This document shows positions 1 to 7,829 of a stretch of 12,352 nucleotides of DNA, piece by piece. The stretch's first letter is position 1; each line of letters starts with the position of its first letter. The translations under genes were made by a program, and so were the position numbers. The stretch lies in assembly GCA_964585305.1 (NCBI GenBank), contig CAZPDM010000107.1, forward strand, positions 1 to 12,352, written 5' to 3'. A model generated the notes under the pieces. The model did not search any database and was not told the DNA's origin. It saw nothing but the letters and a program-made list of their open reading frames with translations. This DNA comes from CAZPDM01 sp964585305 (GTDB lineage: Bacteria; Planctomycetota; Uabimicrobiia; Uabimicrobiales; JABWCH01).

Positions 1-58
1 TCATCCTCACTAGTTACCTAGTTAGGACTTATAGCCAACAGTTCGCACTCATAAATTA

Positions 59-81
59 TCCTTTCAAAAGGAATATTTTTT
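59..81 (+). terminator. Possible weak intrinsic terminator of an upstream gene
   Basis: TCCTTT (59-64) can pair with AAAGGA (67-72), and a run of six T follows at 76-81. The stem is short and its loop very tight, so this is a weak candidate. It could end a transcript entering from the left edge. Positions 1-58 hold no gene I can support; a small direct repeat CTAGTTA occurs at 10-16 and 18-24. Confidence 0.3.
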
Positions 82-100
82 AGCTTTTTAATCAAAACTA

Positions 101-109
101 TGTTATATT
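101..109 (+). promoter_or_regulatory. Extended -10 promoter for the potassium transporter operon
   Basis: TGTTATATT reads as an extended -10 element (TG, one base, TATATT), about 55 bases before the first start codon of the operon. No convincing -35 box lies 16-18 bases upstream, which is usual for extended -10 promoters. The same TGTTATA core appears upstream of the two genes that diverge near 9030-9229. Confidence 0.45.
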
Positions 110-164
110 AAATGCGCATATTTTATTTATTTTTTTGTCTTAAGGAAAGAAAATAATTCTTCTT

Positions 165-1598
165 GTGAAGGATATTTTCTATAGAAATATGATTACATGG
201 AATTATACTAACGAAAAGAAAAAAATTTTATTATTAGCCCAATTTCCACAAAATATATGGAAAAAAATTATTGGAAATACTGCTTTAGCAATTCTTTGCT
301 CCTATTTAGTAGGAATATTTATAGGCGGAATTATTCTTTTTTTGCCAATTTCTACCCATCAAGGGATTAGCTTCACAGATGCTATATTTACCGCTGCTTC
401 TGCCCTTTGTGTTACAGGTCTTGCAGTACAAGATACGGGAACATGTTTTACTCTTTTTGGGCAATGGATGATTTTAATCTTCATTCAACTTGGTGGGCTT
501 GGAATTTTAACGCTTTCTGCATTTATTATCCGGTTATTAAGCGGACGGCTTGGTTTAAATGCAAAATCCTGGTTAGAAGATAGTTTAGGTCATTATGCTC
601 ATAATATGTATGCCTTTGTGAAACAAGTTTTCATCATAGTATTTAGCATCGAATTAGTAGGTGCTATCTTACTTTTTTTAGCATTTTGGCCTAATTATAC
701 TTTTCTAAAAAGTATTTATCTAGCTATTTTTCATTCTATTTCAGCCTTTTGTAATGCAGGATTTTCTACATTCAGTAATAGTTTAGAATCTTATCGCACA
801 TCTTCGCTAGTAAATATTACAATTATTTCTTTAATTTTTCTTGGTGGCTTAGGATTTATGGTAATTGAAGATATTCGAGCGTATTTTTTTAAGCAATCCA
901 AAGCTCTTTCTTTCCATACAAAAATTGTTCTCAACACATCTTTTTTCTTAATATTAGCTGGTTTTATTGTAACGATTTTAATGGAATCTCAAAAATCTTT
1001 TGCAAACTTTTCTTGGGATGAAAAAATTTGGGCGGCATTATTTCAATCTGTCAGTTGTCGTACTGCTGGTTTTAATACTGTTCCAATTGGTAATCTTTAT
1101 CAAGCCACACTTTTCTTTTTTATTTTGCTCATGTTTATTGGAGGTTCGCCAGGATCTATGGCGGGAGGAGTTAAAACAACTTCTTTTGCTTTAATGATGG
1201 TGCAAATTAAAAGTCGCTTACAAGGTCGTAATAGCCCAGAAATATTCCATCGAACAGTTTCTCAAAAATATATGGAAAAAGTTTTTACACTTTTTATTGC
1301 TGCAACTACATTAGTTACAATATCCGTTTTTCTTTTACTCATCACAGAAAATAACACAGAGTATATGAAAAATTGTAAAGATGGTTTTCTCACGATCTTT
1401 TTTGAAGTTGTCAGTGCTTTGGGAACTGTTGGTTTAACAGCAGGAATTACTCCGTATTTAACAGATACTGGAAAATGGATAGTTTCAATTATTATGCTTA
1501 TTGGCAGAATTGGTCCTTTAAGTTTAGCAATTTTGTTGATGAGTATCAATCCAGAGCTAGATTATCAATATCCAGAAGAAGAAGTAATGATTGGTTAA
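165..1598 (+). CDS. ktrB: TrkH/KtrB-family potassium uptake channel subunit
   Basis: Membrane subunit of a Trk/Ktr potassium uptake system; the family forms a K+ pathway from four repeated membrane-pore-membrane units. All four filter segments are visible: CVTGL (82-86), FCNAGF (195-200), CRTAGF (298-303) and LGTVGL (419-424), each with its filter glycine (G85, G199, G302, G423). The glycine-rich loop GGSPGSMAGGVKTT (326-339) matches the intramembrane gate of the third unit, and GRIGP (447-451) is a typical C-terminal family motif. At 477 residues the length fits KtrB/TrkH. The start is uncertain: GTG at 165 follows AAGGAAAG at 142-149 with 15 bases between, while ATG at 189 (residue 9) is also possible. 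The RCK partner gene begins 23 bases downstream. The family is certain; the choice between the TrkH and KtrB subfamily names is less so. Confidence 0.95.
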   Translation: MKDIFYRNMITWNYTNEKKKILLLAQFPQNIWKKIIGNTALAILCSYLVGIFIGGIILFLPISTHQGISFTDAIFTAASALCVTGLAVQDTGTCFTLFGQWMILIFIQLGGLGILTLSAFIIRLLSGRLGLNAKSWLEDSLGHYAHNMYAFVKQVFIIVFSIELVGAILLFLAFWPNYTFLKSIYLAIFHSISAFCNAGFSTFSNSLESYRTSSLVNITIISLIFLGGLGFMVIEDIRAYFFKQSKALSFHTKIVLNTSFFLILAGFIVTILMESQKSFANFSWDEKIWAALFQSVSCRTAGFNTVPIGNLYQATLFFFILLMFIGGSPGSMAGGVKTTSFALMMVQIKSRLQGRNSPEIFHRTVSQKYMEKVFTLFIAATTLVTISVFLLLITENNTEYMKNCKDGFLTIFFEVVSALGTVGLTAGITPYLTDTGKWIVSIIMLIGRIGPLSLAILLMSINPELDYQYPEEEVMIG

Positions 1599-1621
1599 GA
1601 AAAAAATTTAAAGGTTGATTT

Positions 1622-2287
1622 ATGGCTGAATATATCGTTATTGGATTATCAAGTTTTGCAACAGTATTAGCAAAACGATTGTATGCTTTAGGTGAAAATG
1701 TTTTAGTTGTTGATGAAGATAAAGAACAAATACAAAATGTTAAAGACTCTGTATCGCAAGCAATTACTGCAGATGCTACAGATCGAAAAATCTTAGAAAA
1801 ATTAGTAAGCGATGGAAATATTACAGCAATCATTTCTCTAGGTGATAACTTAGAAAAAAATGTTATGGCAGTCTATCACCTTAAACAATTAGGTGTAAAA
1901 AAAATTATTGCTAAAGCTAATAGTGACGATCAAGGCAAAGTTCTGGAATTAGTAGGCGCGAATGAAATCATCTATCCAGAAAAAGATATGGCTTTAGAGC
2001 TTGCAGAAAAATTACAAAACCCTAATATTTTAAATAAATTAGCTTTGGGAGAAAATCATTCTATTATAGAAATTGGCATTCCTCCCAAATTTATCGGTAA
2101 AAGCCTTACAGAATTACGATTGCGTAATCAATATAAGATCAATGTTATTGCGATTAAAAGTCTTTCTACACAACAATGGATAGTAAATCCTGAAGCAGAA
2201 TATGTCCTTAAGGAACAAGACACCCTGGTTGTTATAGGAAGTGTAGAGGACTTAAATAACTTTTCAAAAATTGTTTCAAAAAGTTAA
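1622..2287 (+). CDS. ktrA: TrkA/KtrA-type RCK regulatory subunit of the potassium transporter
   Basis: Cytosolic gating partner of the preceding channel; KtrA/TrkA proteins bind adenine nucleotides in an N-terminal RCK Rossmann domain and assemble as a ring under the membrane subunit. Visible parts are the Rossmann start YIVIGLSSFA (4-13), acidic D31/D33 after the second strand, ADATD (50-54), and the stretch GANEIIYPEKDMA (112-124), which is typical of KtrA. An RCK_C domain covers about 136-220. The length of 221 residues is normal for the single-RCK KtrA form. One oddity: the family's GxGxxG loop reads G8-L-S-S-F-A13, so two of the three glycines are lost. The start is supported by AAGG at 1611-1614, seven bases before ATG. 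The gene lies 23 bases after the channel gene and 38 before queD, so it is probably cotranscribed with both. Confidence 0.94.
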   Translation: MAEYIVIGLSSFATVLAKRLYALGENVLVVDEDKEQIQNVKDSVSQAITADATDRKILEKLVSDGNITAIISLGDNLEKNVMAVYHLKQLGVKKIIAKANSDDQGKVLELVGANEIIYPEKDMALELAEKLQNPNILNKLALGENHSIIEIGIPPKFIGKSLTELRLRNQYKINVIAIKSLSTQQWIVNPEAEYVLKEQDTLVVIGSVEDLNNFSKIVSKS

Positions 2288-2325
2288 TAAAATAATTTAT
2301 GGACAGATTGATTTAAAGGTGTTCT

Positions 2326-2703
2326 ATGCCAAGAAATTTTACATTAGGCAAACATTTTATTTTTGAAGCAAGCCATCAACTTCCGAATTCTCCTTGTTAT
2401 GGGAAATGCAGCAATTTACATGGCCATCGCTATGAACTAGAAGTTGCAATTTGCGGCCCAATAAATTCTGATGGCTGGGTCTGTAATTTTACAGAAATAA
2501 AAGAAATCGTAAAAACAAATATCATAGATAAACTCGATCACAGCCATCTGAACAACTTTTTTGAAATCCCTACAGCAGAATATATTGCAGACTGGATTTA
2601 TCAAACACTAGAGACTTTGTTTCGGCAAAAACCATATAAATTAAAAAAAATAAAACTATATGAAACAGAAAATAGTTATGTAGAAATCCAGGCTACTGCT
2701 TAA
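2326..2703 (+). CDS. queD: QueD-like 6-carboxy-5,6,7,8-tetrahydropterin synthase (6-PTPS family)
   Basis: Predicted zinc enzyme converting 7,8-dihydroneopterin triphosphate to 6-carboxytetrahydropterin, the second step towards preQ0 and the queuosine modification of tRNA. The family signature is complete: zinc ligands H17, H32 and H34 (in LHGH), catalytic Cys C28 four residues before the first histidine of that pair, the LDH motif with D71-H72, PTAE (82-85), and E113 in the closing ETE segment. At 125 residues it has the usual QueD length. A clear ribosome binding site, AAAGGTG (2315-2321), precedes the ATG. It is the last gene of the potassium operon and is followed after 17 bases by a strong terminator. 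No other queuosine gene or preQ1 riboswitch is visible here. A eukaryote-type pyruvoyl-tetrahydropterin synthase activity is possible, but the C-x3-HGH spacing favours QueD. Confidence 0.9.
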   Translation: MPRNFTLGKHFIFEASHQLPNSPCYGKCSNLHGHRYELEVAICGPINSDGWVCNFTEIKEIVKTNIIDKLDHSHLNNFFEIPTAEYIADWIYQTLETLFRQKPYKLKKIKLYETENSYVEIQATA

Positions 2704-2720
2704 GAAATATTTATGTTTAA

Positions 2721-2761
2721 CAAAAAAGCGATGAGAGTTTTAAACTCTTATCGCTTTTTTG
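2721..2761. terminator. Bidirectional intrinsic terminator between convergent genes
   Basis: A nearly perfect stem pairs 2721-2740 with 2742-2761 around position 2741, with one G-T wobble (2733/2749). Six A (2722-2727) and six T (2755-2760) flank the GCGAT core, so either strand gives a hairpin with a U tract. It can end the queD transcript on the + strand and the kinase transcript on the - strand. Confidence 0.9.
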
Positions 2762-2811
2762 TTGTTATACTTTCGCCATAAATAAAGGGTTAGCGATTTT
2801 TAGCAATTTTT

Positions 2812-5800
2812 TTAAAGATTGCTACTTGGTTTTAATTTTCGTAAAAGTTCTGCACGAGTATATGCTGCTTTTGCTTCATCATGTCTAGCAAACTCTTGCA
2901 AAATTTGGGCGTAAAGAGTATAGGCATCTGATTCCCAAGGAAATTCTTGGATATATTGCTCAATGTTTTCTAAACCATTTTGATATTGTTTAGTCTTATA
3001 ATAAGATTTTGCCAGCCAAAATTTAAAAAGATGAAAAGACGGATTAAGTTCTAAGGCCTTTTGAAAATCTTGTATAGCTTCTTTATGACGATCGTCTATT
3101 GTATAGAGTACTCCTCGTTCAAACCAATATTGAGCTACTTTAGGGCTAAGATCGACTGCTGCATTCATAAATAAAATAAGATCATTTAATGTTTTAGGAG
3201 GTTCAGTACTTTTAGATGGCATCATTCTACGAACAATTTTATTATCACTTTCTGTAATAGTTTTGACAATTTCTTCTGCAAAACCTGCGTAGCTACGATA
3301 CCAGTCCCATTGTACTTCTTTTGTTGGGCGATAGGGAACGCAATCGTAAATTATTTTATTAAATCCCATTGCACCCCCTTCTGTAAGAACTGGATCATTA
3401 CTATCTTTTAGTTGCTTACATATTTCTGAGACTTGCTTTGTATTATAATAAGCAGCAACACTAGTATATGAAGCGGCTGCAGTAAAGCGAACTTCGAAAT
3501 CTGGGTCTTTCAACATTTTAATAAAATGGGAAATTACATCTTGGCGATTACTTCCCATAAGACCTAATAAAGCACTCATACGGATTTTAGGTTCACGGCT
3601 TTTTAAATATTGGCTTATAAGATTTAAAACGGTTTTTTGTTCAGATCTTCCTAAAATTAAAAATATGATAATTCGTATACGATAATCTTTCTCTTTCATC
3701 ATAGGAATAGCAAAATTTATCCATTCGGTTACATTTTCTTTATTAAAAGATTTTTGTCCTCCAAGAAAAGCCGACAAACGAAATAGTAATGGTTCTTCAG
3801 GATTTTTCACCATAGGCATTACTTTATCCATTTTAAATCGAGCTGTTAAGGAAATAACACTTTGTAGCCGAACCATTTTATCTTTATCGTCTAAGCCTTT
3901 TTCAATAATTAAGTCTAATTCATCCAAGGCTAATTCTTCCATACGAATAATTGCGATTCTCCGAACTTGTGGAGAAGCGTCATAAATAGCTTCTTTAAGA
4001 GTACTAAGATTTTTTAATGCCTGTTCATAAATAGTATTATAAGTAGTATCGTTATTTTTTAAATTTTTCTTTAGCACTCTCATATTCCAATAAATAGAAA
4101 TTGCCGCTCTACGTATTGAAAAATCTTGATGTTGAAATAATTCATATAAAATTGGCTGCACAGAAATATCGCCATTCAAATATAATCTTTCCGCACTTAT
4201 TAGCCTTACTTTTGCATCAACATCTTTTAAAAATTGCTGAAAAATATTTTTATATACTTCTAAAGGAAGATGCTTGGCTAACAAAGATCGAATAAAAGGC
4301 TCAGGATGATTTGTTAAAGTGTTTAAAAATGGAAGGGGTGGCAAATTATATTTTTGCTGCATAAGAACAATATATGCAAATAAGGCAGCAATATTATTAG
4401 ATGGCTTCTGAATGTATTTTTGTAATAAACTTAAACCATCATTTGAACGAAGATCAATAAGCATTCTGGCAGCTAAAAATCTTAATAAATATGGTTCTTG
4501 CTCGTCTTGAATAATAGAATCTAAACAACTAATTGCTAATTTATCCTGCTGGTAAATGGTAGTAAGAGCATTGCGATCATGGCTTCCATAAAAACGTGAT
4601 AACCAATGTTTCATATAAATTTTATATTCGTTTAAATATTCTTGACGAATTTGTTCAAAAAGTTTATCCAAACGTTTTTTGACTTTTGCAGAGTGCTTCT
4701 TACTAATTTCTACTTGCAACATTTCTTGTAATTTAAGATCTTTAGCCATTGTCAATAAGCCATTTGTTGCCATTTCATGGACTGCTGCAGATTCGCTTTC
4801 TACAAAACCTTTTAATAAAAGTTGAGCTTGTTTTTCATCCCAAGTACTAGAAATATTTTGAGAAATTTTATGCTGTAAATATTCTTGTGTATAACGGGAA
4901 AAAAGTTCTTTTTCCTCTTTTATAAATAGCTCAATAGGAGCTTCATTCTGATAATCAAAAAATGCTACGATCATTTTTAAATCATTGAATTTTACAAGAA
5001 ATTGTCTCGAAAACATATTCATACATAGATCAAGCAATGGTTCCAAATCTTCTGGAGTAATTTCCAAACACTTGAGAAAATCTCTTTCAGCTTCTTCAAA
5101 ATGTCCTATTTCACTATAATTACGACCACGCATCAAATAATATTGGCTTACCCAAGGGTCTAATTGAATACAATGTGTCCAAGCAGAAATTGCTAATTTA
5201 TAATCTTTTTCTTCAATAGCAACCTTTGCAAGCATTTCCCAAAGTTGTGGTTCATTTGGAAAAATTTCAACAGCCTTTTGAAAGGAAGAAATCGCAAACG
5301 AGTACATTTTTTTCTGCGTATAAATTTCCCCTTGTAGGCGATAAATCTCTCCACTTTTATTCGACTTTAAAGATAGGGATTTTTGTAGTTCTTGCAATCC
5401 TTCCTCATATTTCTGTTTTTGAATAAATAAATAACCACGATAGTAGGCAATTTCTGCAAGCTCGCTTTCTGTTTTAAGCTGTCGAATTTGATCAAGATAT
5501 TGTTGACAGTCTTCATATTGCTTTAAATAAAATGCACAACGAGCCAATCGTAAAGCAACATTTTCTTGGCGTGATAAAGCATAAATATTTTTATATCGAG
5601 GAAAGGCATCAGTATAATTACCAAGTTTTAATTCTACTTCTGCTAACTTAAAAACATTATTTGGATCCATTAAACTAGGAAATTGCTGAAATAATTTTAG
5701 CCAATTTTGCCTTGCTTGATTCAAATATCCTGCTTTTTCTAATATCTCATTTTGAAGCAGAAAATATTCTAATGTTGGATTAAGTTCTAACGCACGAGCA

Positions 5801-7713
5801 ATATCATTAAGTGATTGGGTTATTTTACCTAATTCTACTAAAATTTTACTACGTTCTATATAAGCCAATTCGCACCAAGGATTCGTTGCCAATACTTGTT
5901 CCCATACTGCTAGTCTTGCTTCTAAAGATACTTTAACTTCGGGTGTTTCAAGCTGTTTTAACGATTCTTGTATTTCTATTTTTTCAGTTTCTCTTGCTTG
6001 GCGAAAAAATATTTGAGCTTCATAAGACTTTCCTAATTTTTGCAATATTGTAGCTTGTAAGCGTGAAATTTTACTAGGCGGGTCTTTAGAAATATAGGAA
6101 GATAATGTTTCTAATGCTAAAGAATATTGCTGTTGTTGCATTAAAATATTAGCTTTAAAATATGATAATTCCCAATTCTCTGGTTCTAAGTTAATCGCTT
6201 TTTCAATTGCTATTTGAGCTGCTGACCAATCTTCTAAATTTTGATGAAGTTTAGCTAATTCTGTATAAAGGCGACTCGAATCTCCAATTTCTTCAATCTT
6301 ATTTTGTAAAAATTTAACAGCATCTCCATAACTATTTTTTCCAGATATAATCAAGGCTTCTTGGCATATATTTTCAATTTGTATTCGCTGTTGTGCCTGA
6401 TCAAAATGATGTTTGTTGATAAAATAATAAACAAGATAAGAAATAAGTACAACACATGCAACAATCGGTAAATACCAACCAATGCCACGTTGCAAAGTAG
6501 CATGATGCTTTCTCTTCCATCGAGACAATTTTGATTTAACACGAGATTTTTTTATATGTATTTCTTGTCCCAAACGAAATGACTCTAAATCTTTTGCTAA
6601 ATCTTTCATACTAGCATATCGATCTGTAGGAGTTTTCTCTAAGGCTTTTAAACATATTTCTCCTAAAATTGGAGGAATATCTGGATTTATTTCTGTTGGA
6701 GGAATAGGGTCTTCTTCTTTTATTTTGCGATATAACTCGTTAATAGTATCCGCGATAAATGGTAATGTCCCTGTTAATATTTCATACAACATAGCACCCA
6801 TACTATATAAATCACTTGCAGGGCCAATCTTCTTTTTATCTCCCTCTACCTGTTCAGGAGACATGTAGGAAGGTGTACCTACTGTACTACCAGTCTGAGT
6901 TAAAGCAGAGCGGTGATCCATAAATTTAGCTAATCCAAAATCAGTTAAATATGGTTCTCCATTTTCATCGATTAAAATATTACTAGGTTTTAAATCTCTA
7001 TGTAAAATTTTATTATCATGTGCCAATTGTAGAGCATAACACATTTTTTCAAATATTTGAAGTTTATGACTTAGCGGAATATTTTTTTCCATAACATCTT
7101 TAAATGTTCCGCCAGTAATATATTTCATTGTAAAATAATAATATTTATTTTGTTCTCCAGTACTATAAATAGGAATAATATTAGGATGTTTAAGTTTGGC
7201 AGTCGCCTCTGCTTCTCGAAAAAAACGTTGTACCAATATTTCACTTTGAGTATGAAGTAGTACTTTCAATGCAACAATTCGATTTGTACCATGTTGTTTT
7301 GCACGGTAAACTACTCCCATACCACCACGAGCAATTTCATTAAGTATTTCATAGCCCGCAAAATTTTTTGTATTTAATCCAGGAAGTTGCGCAGAAGACG
7401 GCTCAGTTTTCTCTTCTGAATCACGGGTTTCTGATATACGTTGAGTACTATCGCGTGATGGAGTATTTCCTTGCATCAACACTTGTAAATTACTTTGAGA
7501 AATGTTTGTAATTTCTCTCATAATTGAAACAAAGTTAGTCATATTTAATAGTCGTCTTTGAACCAATACTTGCCCTAAATTTTGTTGACTACGTTGGCAT
7601 TGTTCGAAATATATATTTAAAGTTTTTTCTTCTATCAACTTTTTACGGCGTAATTCTGTTACAATAATTTGATTTATTTCTAAGACAGATAATCCAGACT
7701 TTTTCTCTGCCAT
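2812..7713 (-). CDS. Giant transmembrane Ser/Thr protein kinase with TPR and HEAT-like repeats
   Basis: A PknB/Hanks-type kinase of 1633 residues. Residues 8-70 form a small helical module resembling the GspE N-terminal domain, with LGQVLVQRRLL at 46-56. A low-complexity linker follows. The kinase domain spans about 121-380: glycine loop ARGGMGVVYRA (128-138), Lys150, Glu167, HRDLKPSN (238-245, catalytic D240), DFG (258-260), an activation loop rich in S/T, GTPSYMSPE (279-287) and R365. All catalytic residues are present, so it should be active. One membrane helix lies at about 412-431. Then come about a dozen TPR-like units (about 445-900), HEAT-like repeats (about 960-1480, with recurring R-AA/S and VR pairs), and a final TPR group (about 1520-1625). 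I infer a cytoplasmic kinase with an extracytoplasmic repeat scaffold that binds proteins. The start is supported by AAGGAAG (7718-7724), four bases before ATG. The ligand and substrates are unknown. Confidence 0.93.
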   Translation of the reverse strand: MAEKKSGLSVLEINQIIVTELRRKKLIEEKTLNIYFEQCQRSQQNLGQVLVQRRLLNMTNFVSIMREITNISQSNLQVLMQGNTPSRDSTQRISETRDSEEKTEPSSAQLPGLNTKNFAGYEILNEIARGGMGVVYRAKQHGTNRIVALKVLLHTQSEILVQRFFREAEATAKLKHPNIIPIYSTGEQNKYYYFTMKYITGGTFKDVMEKNIPLSHKLQIFEKMCYALQLAHDNKILHRDLKPSNILIDENGEPYLTDFGLAKFMDHRSALTQTGSTVGTPSYMSPEQVEGDKKKIGPASDLYSMGAMLYEILTGTLPFIADTINELYRKIKEEDPIPPTEINPDIPPILGEICLKALEKTPTDRYASMKDLAKDLESFRLGQEIHIKKSRVKSKLSRWKRKHHATLQRGIGWYLPIVACVVLISYLVYYFINKHHFDQAQQRIQIENICQEALIISGKNSYGDAVKFLQNKIEEIGDSSRLYTELAKLHQNLEDWSAAQIAIEKAINLEPENWELSYFKANILMQQQQYSLALETLSSYISKDPPSKISRLQATILQKLGKSYEAQIFFRQARETEKIEIQESLKQLETPEVKVSLEARLAVWEQVLATNPWCELAYIERSKILVELGKITQSLNDIARALELNPTLEYFLLQNEILEKAGYLNQARQNWLKLFQQFPSLMDPNNVFKLAEVELKLGNYTDAFPRYKNIYALSRQENVALRLARCAFYLKQYEDCQQYLDQIRQLKTESELAEIAYYRGYLFIQKQKYEEGLQELQKSLSLKSNKSGEIYRLQGEIYTQKKMYSFAISSFQKAVEIFPNEPQLWEMLAKVAIEEKDYKLAISAWTHCIQLDPWVSQYYLMRGRNYSEIGHFEEAERDFLKCLEITPEDLEPLLDLCMNMFSRQFLVKFNDLKMIVAFFDYQNEAPIELFIKEEKELFSRYTQEYLQHKISQNISSTWDEKQAQLLLKGFVESESAAVHEMATNGLLTMAKDLKLQEMLQVEISKKHSAKVKKRLDKLFEQIRQEYLNEYKIYMKHWLSRFYGSHDRNALTTIYQQDKLAISCLDSIIQDEQEPYLLRFLAARMLIDLRSNDGLSLLQKYIQKPSNNIAALFAYIVLMQQKYNLPPLPFLNTLTNHPEPFIRSLLAKHLPLEVYKNIFQQFLKDVDAKVRLISAERLYLNGDISVQPILYELFQHQDFSIRRAAISIYWNMRVLKKNLKNNDTTYNTIYEQALKNLSTLKEAIYDASPQVRRIAIIRMEELALDELDLIIEKGLDDKDKMVRLQSVISLTARFKMDKVMPMVKNPEEPLLFRLSAFLGGQKSFNKENVTEWINFAIPMMKEKDYRIRIIIFLILGRSEQKTVLNLISQYLKSREPKIRMSALLGLMGSNRQDVISHFIKMLKDPDFEVRFTAAASYTSVAAYYNTKQVSEICKQLKDSNDPVLTEGGAMGFNKIIYDCVPYRPTKEVQWDWYRSYAGFAEEIVKTITESDNKIVRRMMPSKSTEPPKTLNDLILFMNAAVDLSPKVAQYWFERGVLYTIDDRHKEAIQDFQKALELNPSFHLFKFWLAKSYYKTKQYQNGLENIEQYIQEFPWESDAYTLYAQILQEFARHDEAKAAYTRAELLRKLKPSSNL

Positions 7714-7746
7714 AATACTTCCTTATAAAAAATTTTCCATTTGTAG

Positions 7747-7807
7747 AAAATTCTATAAAATAAGGGATTAGGGAACACATCCCTAATCCCTTATTTTATA
7801 GAATTTT
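7747..7807. terminator. Perfect 28-bp inverted repeat, probable terminator of the aldehyde reductase gene
   Basis: Positions 7747-7774 are exactly complementary to 7780-7807, with a five-base loop (ACACA on the + strand). The stem includes AAGGGATTAGGGA and begins 22 bases after the stop of the - strand reductase gene. On the - strand the 3' arm ends in only four T and then C, whereas the + strand reading ends in six T. It may terminate reductase transcription, but it also lies only 33 bases before the kinase start and could act as a leader hairpin. Confidence 0.7.
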
Positions 7808-7829
7808 TTGTAAGAAACTTTCGAAGTCT

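Noticed and set aside
3..83. A frame open from the left edge to a TAG at 81-83 (26 codons) as the tail of an upstream gene.
   Set aside because: The peptide is too short to recognise and such an open stretch is expected by chance; nothing else supports a coding end there.
1000..1833. Small open frames on both strands inside and across the potassium transporter genes.
   Set aside because: They overlap well-conserved genes, have no ribosome binding sites or domain features, and read as shadows.
2763..2771. TGTTATACT as a promoter for an antisense transcript into the kinase 3' end.
   Set aside because: Only the -10 part matches and no -35 box or + strand gene follows; it may be a chance match just after the terminator.
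2803..2822. GCAAT/ATTGC hairpin overlapping the kinase stop codon as a second terminator.
   Set aside because: The stem is short and AT-rich, and no T tract follows it on the - strand; the hairpin at 2721-2761 is far stronger.
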